This document shows positions 42,942 to 50,160 of a stretch of DNA of 64,000 nt, one piece after another. Position numbers and translations under genes: made by a program. The notes below the pieces were generated by a model. The model ran no database searches. It was not told the origin of the DNA and saw only the letters and a program-made list of their open reading frames with translations. Numbering within the stretch: the stretch's first letter is position 1; every line of letters begins with the position of its first letter. The stretch covers positions 124,001 to 188,000 of the forward strand of contig CAIKMD010000007.1 of assembly GCA_903828515.1 (NCBI GenBank). Reading direction: 5' to 3'. This stretch comes from an uncultured Rhodospirillales bacterium. Lineage in GTDB: Bacteria > Pseudomonadota > Alphaproteobacteria > ATCC43930 > CGMCC-115725.

Positions 42942-43891
42942 GGTTTCACCGGCAGAAAGCGCGTGGTGAGCAATTCGTCGCTGGTCGGCTTCTTGTCGAG
43001 GATGCCCATGTCGACGAAGGAATCTTTCAACACCTCGATTGCCTGCGGATCGAATTGCCCGTCGCTTTCGAGCCACGGCGCCAGATAGTCGTAGACCCGA
43101 TTCATGATCTCGGGATTGCCGTGCAGTTCGCGGACCGCGACCTCGGTGGTCTTTTCCTTATGCGTCTTCAGATACGCGACGCCGGCGAAAAATCCTTTGA
43201 GGAAACGCGTGACGAGATCGGGATTGTTCGCGATCAGGTCGTTGCGTGCGAAGATCACATGCGCATGGAAATGCGGCGCGTAATCGGCGAGACGCACGGC
43301 GATGCGGCCCTGGTTCTGCGATTCCATCACATAGCCGACTTCGAGCGGCCCGGTCATCGCGTCGGCCTGATGGGTCCGGATCGCCGCGATATTGGCGTCG
43401 AGCGAGCCTTGCCCCACCGTCTTCACGCCATCCTTGCCCCAGCCCTCGGTGATCGCCATCCGCCAGACCAGCCATTCGCTGACCGAGCCGACGCCCGGCA
43501 TCACGATGGTGGCGCCCTTGAGGTCTTTCGCGCTCTTGACCGGCGAATCAGCGGGCACGACCAGGACGACGGTGCGTGGTTCACCGGCGAAGGCGGCGAC
43601 GGTGCGGACCGGCGCGCCTTTCGCCGCGAAGGCCATGGCCGCGCCGCTGCCCAGGCCGAAATCGACCCCGTTCGCGGTCAGCGCCTGTTGCAGCTTCGCG
43701 TCGCTGCCCGAATTGGTGATGTCGAGGTCGATGCCGTATTTCGACCAGATGCCTTCGTCCTGGCCGAGTTGGAGCGGCAGGAAGGCCCAGAGCGCGATTG
43801 CGGTGCCGACATGGACCTTGTCGAGCGCCTGCGCCGATGTGCCGGTCACGAGGGAGGCGCAGAGCAGTAAGGACGCGTATCGCAGTTTCAT
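42938..43891 (-). CDS. Array SBP 4
   Basis: 317 residues. The signal peptide ends near TSAQALDKVHVGT. It has ALWAFLPLQLGQDEGIWSKYG, VDFGLGSGAAMAFAAKGAP, GVGSVSEWLVWRMAITEGWG, DAMTGPLEVGYVMES, and the tail LLTTRFLPVKP. GSVSEW, PL(E)-GY and the LADYAPHFHAHVIFA block are shared almost exactly with array SBP 3, so these two form a recent pair with a pocket different from the GATEAGY majority. Confidence 0.92.
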   Translation of the reverse strand: MKLRYASLLLCASLVTGTSAQALDKVHVGTAIALWAFLPLQLGQDEGIWSKYGIDLDITNSGSDAKLQQALTANGVDFGLGSGAAMAFAAKGAPVRTVAAFAGEPRTVVLVVPADSPVKSAKDLKGATIVMPGVGSVSEWLVWRMAITEGWGKDGVKTVGQGSLDANIAAIRTHQADAMTGPLEVGYVMESQNQGRIAVRLADYAPHFHAHVIFARNDLIANNPDLVTRFLKGFFAGVAYLKTHKEKTTEVAVRELHGNPEIMNRVYDYLAPWLESDGQFDPQAIEVLKDSFVDMGILDKKPTSDELLTTRFLPVKP

Positions 43892-43907
43892 CGTCTTCCC
43901 CCCAATG

Positions 43908-43923
43908 CGCGATTTTTATCGCG
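43908..43923 (-). other. Intercistronic hairpin between array SBP 3 and 4
   Basis: CGCGAT (43908-43913), a four-base loop, ATCGCG (43918-43923): a perfect 6-bp stem within the 52-base gap. It is a likely mRNA-stability element rather than a terminator because the loop, not the 3' flank, holds the T or A run. Confidence 0.45.
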
Positions 43924-43943
43924 TCACTCTATCGGTCTTTGGA

Positions 43944-44918
43944 TCAGAATTTCACCGGCACGAATTGCTTGGTGAGGATGAGTGATTCGTCCGGCTTCTT
44001 GTCGAGGACGCCCAGATCGACCCAGGAATCGCGGATGATGTCGACGGCCTGCGGATCGAAGCTGCCGTCGTTGATCAACATCGATACTTCGTAGTCATAG
44101 GTCTTGTCGGCGATCTCGCGGGATTCGCGCAACACGTTGACCGCGATCTCGGACGTCTTGGCCTTGTTCGCTTTGATGAAGGCGACCGAGGAGAAGAACC
44201 CTTTAAGGAAGCGCGTCACCAGATCGGGGTTGTTCGCGACCAGCGCCTTCTGGGCGAAGATGATATGGGCGTGGAAATGCGGCGCGTAATCCGCGAGCTT
44301 CACCACGATGCGGCCGGCTTTCTTGTCTTCGAGATTGAATCCCGCCTCGATCGGTCCAGACATCGCGTCGATCTGCTTGGTACGCAGCGCGGCGAGATTG
44401 GCCTCGACCGAGCCTTGAGCGACAATCTTGATTCCGTCTTTCCCCCAGCCCTCGGCGGTAGCCATCCGCCACAGCAGCCATTCCGGTACCGAGCCGACGC
44501 CGGGGATGCCGATCAGCTTGCCCTTGAGCCCATGGACATCCGTGACCGGCGAGTCATAGGGCACGATAACGACGACGCTGCGCGGCTCTTCGGCGAAAGC
44601 GGCGACGGTGATGATCGGCGAGCCTTTGGCCGCGAAGGCCATGTCCGATCCGGCTGAGAGGCCGAAATCGAGGCTGTTCGAAGCGAGTCCCTGTTGCAGC
44701 TTTGCCCCGTTGCCCATGTCGACGATTTCGAGATCGATGCCGTATTTGGCAAAGATGCCCTGCTCGACGCCGACATCGACGGGCAGGAACGCCCACAACG
44801 ATCCGATCGATTTGCCGACGTGCACCTTGTCGGCGGCGAGGGCCGGCGCGGCCAACCCGGCCATCAATGCGAGGCAAACCAGCGACCTGCGTAAAAACGG
44901 TTTCGTCATGTCTCTCAT
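43944..44918 (-). CDS. Array SBP 3
   Basis: 324 residues from the ATG at 44918; an ATG at 44909 with a weak GGATGAG site is also possible. The signal peptide ends near APALAADKVHVGK. It has LWAFLPVDVGVEQGIFAKYG, LDFGLSAGSDMAFAAKGSP, GVGSVPEWLLWRMATAEGWG, DAMSGPIEAGFNLED, and the tail ILTKQFVPVKF. GLSAGSDMAF introduces an acidic residue into the first cleft loop, unlike every other member, which could select a cationic or hydroxylated ligand. Sister of SBP 4. Confidence 0.92.
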   Translation of the reverse strand: MRDMTKPFLRRSLVCLALMAGLAAPALAADKVHVGKSIGSLWAFLPVDVGVEQGIFAKYGIDLEIVDMGNGAKLQQGLASNSLDFGLSAGSDMAFAAKGSPIITVAAFAEEPRSVVVIVPYDSPVTDVHGLKGKLIGIPGVGSVPEWLLWRMATAEGWGKDGIKIVAQGSVEANLAALRTKQIDAMSGPIEAGFNLEDKKAGRIVVKLADYAPHFHAHIIFAQKALVANNPDLVTRFLKGFFSSVAFIKANKAKTSEIAVNVLRESREIADKTYDYEVSMLINDGSFDPQAVDIIRDSWVDLGVLDKKPDESLILTKQFVPVKF

Positions 44919-44929
44919 CCGTTGGGGCT

Positions 44930-45889
44930 TCAGGGTTTGACCGGCAGGAACCGCGTATCGATGACCTGCTTGTCGGTCGGTTTTTCGGTCAGGATACCGA
45001 GTTCGACAAAAGAGTCCTCGAGGACCTGCATGCCGGCCGGGTCGAACTGTCCGTCATCCGAAATCATCGACAGTTCGTAGTCATAGGTCTGGCTGATCAC
45101 AGCCGGATCCATGTGCAGGATGCGGCTCGACATCTCGACGGTCTTTTCCTTGTTCGTCTTCACGAACACGACGGAGGCATAGAAAGCCTTCAAAAAGCGC
45201 GATACCAGATCGGGGTTGTCCTGCAAGAGCGGCTGGCGCGTGAAGATCACCTGGGTGATCAGATGCGGCGCATATTTTTCGAGGCCGGTGATGATCCGGC
45301 CCTGTTTCTTCGCTTCGAGGGAAAGCCCGGTCTCGCGTGTCGTGATGATCGAATCGATCTGATGGCTGATCAGCGCGGCGTTGCTCGCCTGCGCGCCGCC
45401 GGTGGCGATGCCTTTGATCCCGTTCGGGCCCCAGCCTTCGACGATCGAGAGGCGCTGCATCAGCCAGTCGGGTAGCGATCCGTTGGAGGCGAACCCCATG
45501 GACTTGCCCTTGAGGTCCGGTACCGTCTTGATCGGCGAGTCCGTCGCAACGATCACGGCGAAATTGCGTGGCGGTCCGGCGAAAGCAGCGACCGCGATGG
45601 CCGGCGATCCCTTGACCGTGAGCGCCATCGCCTGGCTGCCGCCGAGGCCGACATCGATACTGCCCGAGAGCAACGCCTGTTGCAGCTTGGCGCCGCCCGG
45701 CAAATTCGAAATCTCGACGTCGAGACCGTATTTCGCGAAGATCCCGGTCTCGACCCCGATATCGAGCGGCATGTAGACCCAGTTATCGTCGATCGCCTTG
45801 CCGGCGCGAATCTTGTCCGCCGCGCTCGCGACGCCGGAACTGATCAGAGCCAGCAACGCCGCGCCGACGATGGCGCGCCCGATGATCAC
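44930..45889 (-). CDS. Array SBP 2 (GTG start)
   Basis: 319 residues; the start is GTG at 45889, overlapping the preceding TGA (GTGA), with no nearby ATG. The signal peptide ends near GVASAADKIRAGK. It has NWVYMPLDIGVETGIFAKYG, IDVGLGGSQAMALTVKGSP, SNGSLPDWLMQRLSIVEGWG, DSIITTRETGLSLEA in place of ATEAGY-LEE, and the tail VIDTRFLPVKP. It shares P-RNF-VI and GSLP-W with array SBP 9. ALISHQIDSI is a marked change in the hinge region. Confidence 0.92.
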   Translation of the reverse strand: MIIGRAIVGAALLALISSGVASAADKIRAGKAIDDNWVYMPLDIGVETGIFAKYGLDVEISNLPGGAKLQQALLSGSIDVGLGGSQAMALTVKGSPAIAVAAFAGPPRNFAVIVATDSPIKTVPDLKGKSMGFASNGSLPDWLMQRLSIVEGWGPNGIKGIATGGAQASNAALISHQIDSIITTRETGLSLEAKKQGRIITGLEKYAPHLITQVIFTRQPLLQDNPDLVSRFLKAFYASVVFVKTNKEKTVEMSSRILHMDPAVISQTYDYELSMISDDGQFDPAGMQVLEDSFVELGILTEKPTDKQVIDTRFLPVKP

Positions 45890-46863
45890 GGTTTGACCGG
45901 AACGAACTGCGTGGTGAACATCTGATCGTCGCGCGGCTTTTCCGGCAGGACGCCCATGTCGACGAAGGACGCAGCGAGGACCGCGATCGCCTGCGGGTCG
46001 AAATGTCCGTCATCTTCGAGCATGCCGATTTCGTGCTCGTAAGTCTTGTCGGCAATGGCGGGGCTCTCATGCAGGATCTGGCTCGCCAGTTCGGTGGTCT
46101 TGGCGCGGTTCGCCTTCATGAACGCGATCGAGGCGAAGAAGCCCTTGAGGAAACGGTTCACCAGATCGGGATTGTTCGCGACCATTTCCTTGCGCGCGAA
46201 AATCACATGCGATTGGAAATGCGGCGCGTATTTTTCCATACCCTGGAAGACCCGGCCCTCGTGTTTTTCCTCGAGCGTGTAACCGGTCTCGGTCGCGCCA
46301 AGCCAACCGTCGATCTGGTGGGTGCGCATCGCGGCCTGATTGGCGGTGGTATCGCCGAGCGCCAGCATTTTGACCCCGCCTTTGCCCCAGCCCTCCTGGA
46401 TCGCCATCTGGTCGCCGAGCCATTCGGTCAGCGAACCCAGGGTCGAGATGCCGAGGGTTTTGCCCTTCACGTCGGCGATGGTCTTGATCGGCGAGTCGGG
46501 CAGGATGACGAGCGAGATCTGGCGCGGTTCGGCGGCAAAGGCTGCGACCCCGATGACCGGCGCGCCCTTGGCGACGACCGCCAGCGCGGGGCCGCTGCCG
46601 AGGCCGAAATCGATGCTGCTGCTGATCAGCGCTGCCTGAACCTTGGCGTCGCCCGCCAGGCCCGTGACCTCGACCTCGATGCCGTACCGCGCGAAAATGC
46701 CGACTTCGTTGCCGATGCTGGCCGGTGTGAAGGTCCAACCGAGGCCATTGGCGCTGCCGACCAGAACCTTGTCGGCGGCGAGAGACGGGGTGGCCACGGC
46801 GATACCGAGAAGCGCGGCAATCGCGACGGCGCTCGACAATCTGCGTGCAGGATGGCGCTTCAT
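45886..46863 (-). CDS. Array SBP 1 (first in transcript)
   Basis: 325 residues from the ATG at 46863, with GGGGGAGAG upstream. The signal peptide ends near TPSLAADKVLVGS. It has LGWTFTPASIGNEVGIFARYG, IDFGLGSGPALAVVAKGAP, TLGSLTEWLGDQMAIQEGWG, DGWLGATETGYTLEE, and the tail MFTTQFVPVKP. As the promoter-proximal gene it should be the most abundant receptor if the array is one operon. It is divergent from the TauD-like gene, from which it is separated by a 119-base control region. Confidence 0.93.
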   Translation of the reverse strand: MKRHPARRLSSAVAIAALLGIAVATPSLAADKVLVGSANGLGWTFTPASIGNEVGIFARYGIEVEVTGLAGDAKVQAALISSSIDFGLGSGPALAVVAKGAPVIGVAAFAAEPRQISLVILPDSPIKTIADVKGKTLGISTLGSLTEWLGDQMAIQEGWGKGGVKMLALGDTTANQAAMRTHQIDGWLGATETGYTLEEKHEGRVFQGMEKYAPHFQSHVIFARKEMVANNPDLVNRFLKGFFASIAFMKANRAKTTELASQILHESPAIADKTYEHEIGMLEDDGHFDPQAIAVLAASFVDMGVLPEKPRDDQMFTTQFVPVKP

Positions 46864-46982
46864 TGGCTCGTCTCTCCCCCGACTGGTTCTATCGTTTGCG
46901 CCAATCTAGCCGATTGTGGCCGGGATAGACTCGGGAAAAACGTGGGCGTAACGTCCGGCGCTCGTTTTCGGTGGAGGACGTG
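46864..46982. promoter_or_regulatory. Divergent control region between the SBP array and the oxygenase/amidohydrolase block
   Basis: 119 bases separate the two divergent start codons. An inverted repeat CAATC (46902-46906) / GATTG (46912-46916) lies near the array side. No convincing -35/-10 pair was found for either direction, so an activator-dependent or non-sigma70 promoter is possible. Confidence 0.4.
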
Positions 46983-48032
46983 ATGACCGCACTGATCAAG
47001 GGACCGGCCGATTGGCGCGGACCCGATCTGGTGAAATCCGACGACTGGATTCACGATTGGAGCGTGGCTGAGATCGCCGAGATCGAGCGCGCCTTTGCGA
47101 CCGCCCGCGAGCGCGGCAAGACGTTGGAGACCCTGGCGGCCGAGGATTTTCCGTTGCCGACCGTGGCGCAACGCTTCGTCATGGCGCGCGACCAGCTTGA
47201 AAACGGCTGCGGCCTGCAACTTTTCAGGGGTTTTCCGAACGAACGTTACACCAAGGACGAGTTGCGGCTGATCTATTGGGGCATGGGCAAACATCTCGGC
47301 ACCGCGCGCTCGCAAAGCCGGGTCGGCGATCTCCTGGGCGACGTCAAGGATATCGGCGTCATCACCGAAAGCGCGGGTGGGCGCGGCTACCAATCCAACC
47401 AGCGCCTGAGTTTCCACACTGACAGTTGCGACGTGACCGGCCTCTTCGTGCTGCACACGGCCAAGACCGGCGGCCTGAGCAAGCTCGCCAGTTCGGTCGC
47501 CGTGCGCAACGAGATTGCCCGTCGCCGCCCCGACCTGCTCGAGGTGCTTTACCAGCCGTTCTATTGGAGCTGGAACAAGCAGGAACCGGCGGATGCCAAG
47601 CCCTATTACCAGCAGCCGGTTTTCAGCGAGTGGCAGGGATATTTTTCCTGTCGTTTCATCGATGGCCAGATCAAGAATGCCCAGGCTTTCCCCGAGGTCG
47701 CGCGCTTCACCCCGGCGCAGATCGAGGCGCGCGCGATGCTCGACGATTTGGCCAACAGCGAGGAATTCAATTTCTCGATGATGTTCCAGCCCGGCGATTT
47801 GCAGCTCGTGAACAACCACACCTGTTTCCACTCGCGGACCGCCTTCGAGGATTGGCCTGAGCCCGAGCGTTGCCGCCATTTGCTGCGGATGTGGCTGTCG
47901 ATGCCCAACAGCCGGCCATTGAGCCCAATGATGGGAACGATCTACCAGGACCAGCGGGCGGGCGCCGTGCGCGGCGGTTTTCCGTCGCGGACCGGCAAGC
48001 ACGTCTTCAATACCTATGTGATGACCGACTGA
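46983..48032 (+). CDS. TauD/TfdA-like Fe(II)/2-oxoglutarate dioxygenase
   Basis: 349 residues from the ATG at 46983, with GGAGG five bases before it. The double-stranded beta-helix fold is signalled by the HxD ligand pair in LSFHTDSCDVTGLFVLHTAK (about 142-161) and by the distal block NNHTCFHSRTAFEDW (about 278-292), followed by the 2-oxoglutarate-binding Arg in RCRHLLRMWLSMP (about 297-309). Relatives hydroxylate taurine, phenoxyacids or clavaminate precursors. It is divergent from the SBP array; a terminator follows, so it is probably transcribed alone. Confidence 0.88.
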   Translation: MTALIKGPADWRGPDLVKSDDWIHDWSVAEIAEIERAFATARERGKTLETLAAEDFPLPTVAQRFVMARDQLENGCGLQLFRGFPNERYTKDELRLIYWGMGKHLGTARSQSRVGDLLGDVKDIGVITESAGGRGYQSNQRLSFHTDSCDVTGLFVLHTAKTGGLSKLASSVAVRNEIARRRPDLLEVLYQPFYWSWNKQEPADAKPYYQQPVFSEWQGYFSCRFIDGQIKNAQAFPEVARFTPAQIEARAMLDDLANSEEFNFSMMFQPGDLQLVNNHTCFHSRTAFEDWPEPERCRHLLRMWLSMPNSRPLSPMMGTIYQDQRAGAVRGGFPSRTGKHVFNTYVMTD

Positions 48033-48051
48033 TCGATTCGGCCGTCATTGG

Positions 48052-48070
48052 GGACCGGTTCGGTCCTTTT
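48052..48070 (+). terminator. Rho-independent terminator after the TauD-like gene
   Basis: GGACCG (48052-48057), loop GTT, CGGTCC (48061-48066), then TTTT (48067-48070). A compact stem with an immediate T-run, 20 bases past the stop codon. Confidence 0.7.
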
Positions 48071-48190
48071 CCGCACGCTTGGCGGGCGGAAACCGGCGTA
48101 CCTTAGAATCAGATTAGATATGGGCAAGGTCCGGGGCGGGATTGTATGATCCGCCCAATTCTCCGCGTAGAAAGGGATGGGAGCGCATAC

Positions 48191-48556
48191 ATGGCTGATG
48201 TTTTGGTTTGCAAGGATGGCGAGATCGCCGAAGGCGGGGTCCGCGTGATCCAGGCCGGCGAGGTCGAGATCGGCGTCATTCGTCACGACGGCAAGTACTA
48301 CGCCTATCGCAACCACTGTCCGCACCAAGGCGGGCCGGTCTGCGAAGGAATCCGGATGCCGGGCGTGCTCGATATCATCGGCGAAGGCGGCATCTTCCTG
48401 CAGCAGGATTTCGATCAGAAGGACATCCACATCGTCTGTCCGTGGCACTCCTACGAGTTCCACCTCGAAGACGGCGTCAATGTCTGCGACAAGCGGATTC
48501 GCCTGCAGAAGTTCAAGGTCGTCGAAAAAGACGGCGCGGTTTACATCAATGTCTGA
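48191..48556 (+). CDS. Rieske [2Fe-2S] ferredoxin-like protein
   Basis: 121 residues from the ATG at 48191; the in-frame extension upstream is not supported. Both cluster-binding boxes are present: NHCPHQGG (about 38-45, Cys-X-His) and CPWHSYEFH (about 84-92, Cys-X2-His), with a longer than usual spacer of about 40 residues between them. It is probably a soluble electron carrier or a single-domain Rieske partner of an oxygenase. No ring-hydroxylating alpha subunit lies in the window. The next gene starts inside its last codons, and the five amidohydrolases follow, so it belongs to their operon. Confidence 0.9.
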   Translation: MADVLVCKDGEIAEGGVRVIQAGEVEIGVIRHDGKYYAYRNHCPHQGGPVCEGIRMPGVLDIIGEGGIFLQQDFDQKDIHIVCPWHSYEFHLEDGVNVCDKRIRLQKFKVVEKDGAVYINV

Positions 48557-48890
48557 CGATCGCAAGGCAAGGGTCGCCGATCTCGCGAGCGAGGTTGCGG
48601 CGGTCTTTGCCGATACGATCGAAGCAGACCAACTCGGCGATATTTCCGACGAATCGCTGGGGCATTTGTTTGCCGGCGTGGTGCGGCTGTATGCGGCGAA
48701 GGCTCAAGTGGGGAATCCTCCGCTGCCCTTCGCCCGCAACAGCGGGATCACGCCGCTCGACGTCATGATCGGCTGCACGGGAATGCTCGAAGGCGTCAAC
48801 GTGCCGCTCTTCGATCTGGCGCTGTGGCAATCCTGGTCGACGGTCGGAAAACGCGTACCCGAAGACGCCGATAAGGGCGTCGACGGCTGA
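48549..48890 (+). CDS. Small conserved protein of unknown family (paralogue at 59001)
   Basis: 113 residues; the ATG overlaps the end of the Rieske gene. There are no known motifs. The C-terminal 65 residues, including ISDESLGHLFAGVVRLYAAK, PPLPFARNSGITPLDVMIGC and NVPLFDLALW, align well with the protein at 59001-59354 (LSEVKLRRILTAVVKAYAAQ, IPPFLDNSVTATEAVVAAC, DLNLFDVAMW). It is predicted to be all-helical and soluble, with no signal peptide. Both copies sit directly beside redox enzymes, which suggests an assembly, adaptor or regulatory role (inference). Confidence 0.7.
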   Translation: MSDDRKARVADLASEVAAVFADTIEADQLGDISDESLGHLFAGVVRLYAAKAQVGNPPLPFARNSGITPLDVMIGCTGMLEGVNVPLFDLALWQSWSTVGKRVPEDADKGVDG

Positions 48891-48906
48891 GCCCCGGAGG
48901 AAAATC

Positions 48907-50139
48907 ATGCCGATGGATACCGTCGATTTTCGCGATCTCGCCGTCGAAGAATTCGATACGACGACGATGCTGAAACACGCCACCGAGCAGGCGATTCAGC
49001 GGCGCTACGAGGATTTCTTCATCGCCGATATCGACGGCCATCACTACGAGACCGGGTCGTTCGCGCAAATCTGCGAATACATCGAAGACCCGGTGATGCG
49101 CCAGCAGGCGAAATATCAGGGCTTCGGCGGTAGCGGCATCGCGTCGTCGAATGGCGCCTATCAGGAGCTGATGGGCCGCGTCACCCGTTATCCCGGCCGG
49201 CGCAAGGAAAAGACGCCGACCACACCCCATCGCGACATCACGCTGACCAAGCGCTGGATGGATGCGATCGGCATCGATTATGTCTGCATGTTTCCGACGC
49301 CGATGCTCAGCCTCGGCCTGACGCCGCGGCCCGAGGTCGAGGTCGCACTGTCGCGCGCCTATAACCGGTGGCTGTGCGAAGTCGTGCTTCAAAACGAGCC
49401 GCGCATCGGTTCGTCGCTCTATCTGCCGATCAACGATCCCGAGGCCAGCTATCAGATGGTCAAGGATTTCGGCGGCAAGAAAGGCGTGATCGGCTTCACC
49501 ATCTGTTCGCCGCATTACAAGGCGACCTACGACAACGCCTATTGCAAGACCTATGCGCTGATCGAGGAAATGGGCCTGCCGCTGGTTTATCACGGCGCCT
49601 TCGCCTGGGGCGGCGATCAGAGCATGTCGCTGTGCAACCGCTTCCTTGCGGTTCATGCGTTGGGCTTCTCGTGGTTCAACATTCTTCATTGCACCAACTG
49701 GCTGTGCAACGGCATGCCGGAACGCTTTCCGAAGCTCAAGACCATCTGGGTCGAGAGCGGTCTCGCCTGGGTCCCGTTCCTGATGCAGCGCCTCGACAAT
49801 GAATGGATGATGCGCAGCTCCGAAGTGCCGCTGTTGAAGCGCAAGCCCTCGGATTACATGCGCGAGATGTACTACTCCACCCAACCGATGGAGATGGTGC
49901 ACAACCGCGAGGCGCTGGAACTCACCTTCAAGATGATGAATGCCGAGACGCAGTTGCTCTACGCGTCGGATTATCCGCACTGGGACATGGATCTGCCGAG
50001 CACGATCTATGACCTGCCGTTCTTGAGCGAAACCGGCAAGCGGAACATCCTGGGCGGCAACGCCAAGCGGGTCTTCAATCTCGAGCCGATCGTGTCCGAA
50101 GTGAAGCAGAAGCGGCTCGCGGCGCGCGGCACGGCCTGA
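48907..50139 (+). CDS. Tandem amidohydrolase 1 of 5
   Basis: 410 residues; the GGAGG at 48896-48900 favours the ATG at 48907, although the MDT start shared by its paralogues lies two codons later. Amidohydrolase-2 (PF04909) type: IADIDGHHYE (D-x-H variant of the metal motif, about 40-49), LVYHGAFAWGGD (about 220-231), ILHCTNWLCN (about 252-261) and the late Asp in YASDYPHWDMDLPSTIYDLP (about 356-375). Odd among the five: IADID for IVDVD, FTICSPHYK, and Cys in ILHCTNW where the others have Met. Function unknown; relatives are metal-dependent decarboxylases or hydrolases. Confidence 0.92.
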   Translation: MPMDTVDFRDLAVEEFDTTTMLKHATEQAIQRRYEDFFIADIDGHHYETGSFAQICEYIEDPVMRQQAKYQGFGGSGIASSNGAYQELMGRVTRYPGRRKEKTPTTPHRDITLTKRWMDAIGIDYVCMFPTPMLSLGLTPRPEVEVALSRAYNRWLCEVVLQNEPRIGSSLYLPINDPEASYQMVKDFGGKKGVIGFTICSPHYKATYDNAYCKTYALIEEMGLPLVYHGAFAWGGDQSMSLCNRFLAVHALGFSWFNILHCTNWLCNGMPERFPKLKTIWVESGLAWVPFLMQRLDNEWMMRSSEVPLLKRKPSDYMREMYYSTQPMEMVHNREALELTFKMMNAETQLLYASDYPHWDMDLPSTIYDLPFLSETGKRNILGGNAKRVFNLEPIVSEVKQKRLAARGTA

Positions 50140-50160
50140 TCGCATCGGATCGGGACGGCG

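Larger units (their letters stand above)
36079..46863 (-). repeat. Tandem array of eleven paralogous SBP genes
   Basis: Eleven complete, same-strand genes of 316-325 codons follow each other with no other gene between. All encode an exported NMT1/TauA-like protein with common blocks: ADK(V/I)-(V/A)GK, GIFAKYG(L/I)D, GDAKLQQ, DSPIK, DLKGK, GWG-DGIK, Y-PHF--HVIFA, RFLKG(F/I)FA, DYE--ML-DDG-FDP and mostly (F/L)T(T/K/R)-F(L/V)PVK(P/F). Spacing ranges from 4-base overlaps to a 95-base gap. Confidence 0.95.

Noticed and set aside
36079-46863. A CRISPR-like or IS-driven repeat region
   Set aside because: The repeat unit is a full ~950-base gene with strong divergence, no short direct repeats, no transposase and no terminal inverted repeats.
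48191-48556. Ferredoxin component of a ring-hydroxylating dioxygenase operon
   Set aside because: No alpha/beta oxygenase subunit or reductase is in the window, and the spacer between cluster motifs is atypical. Only a generic Rieske call is made.
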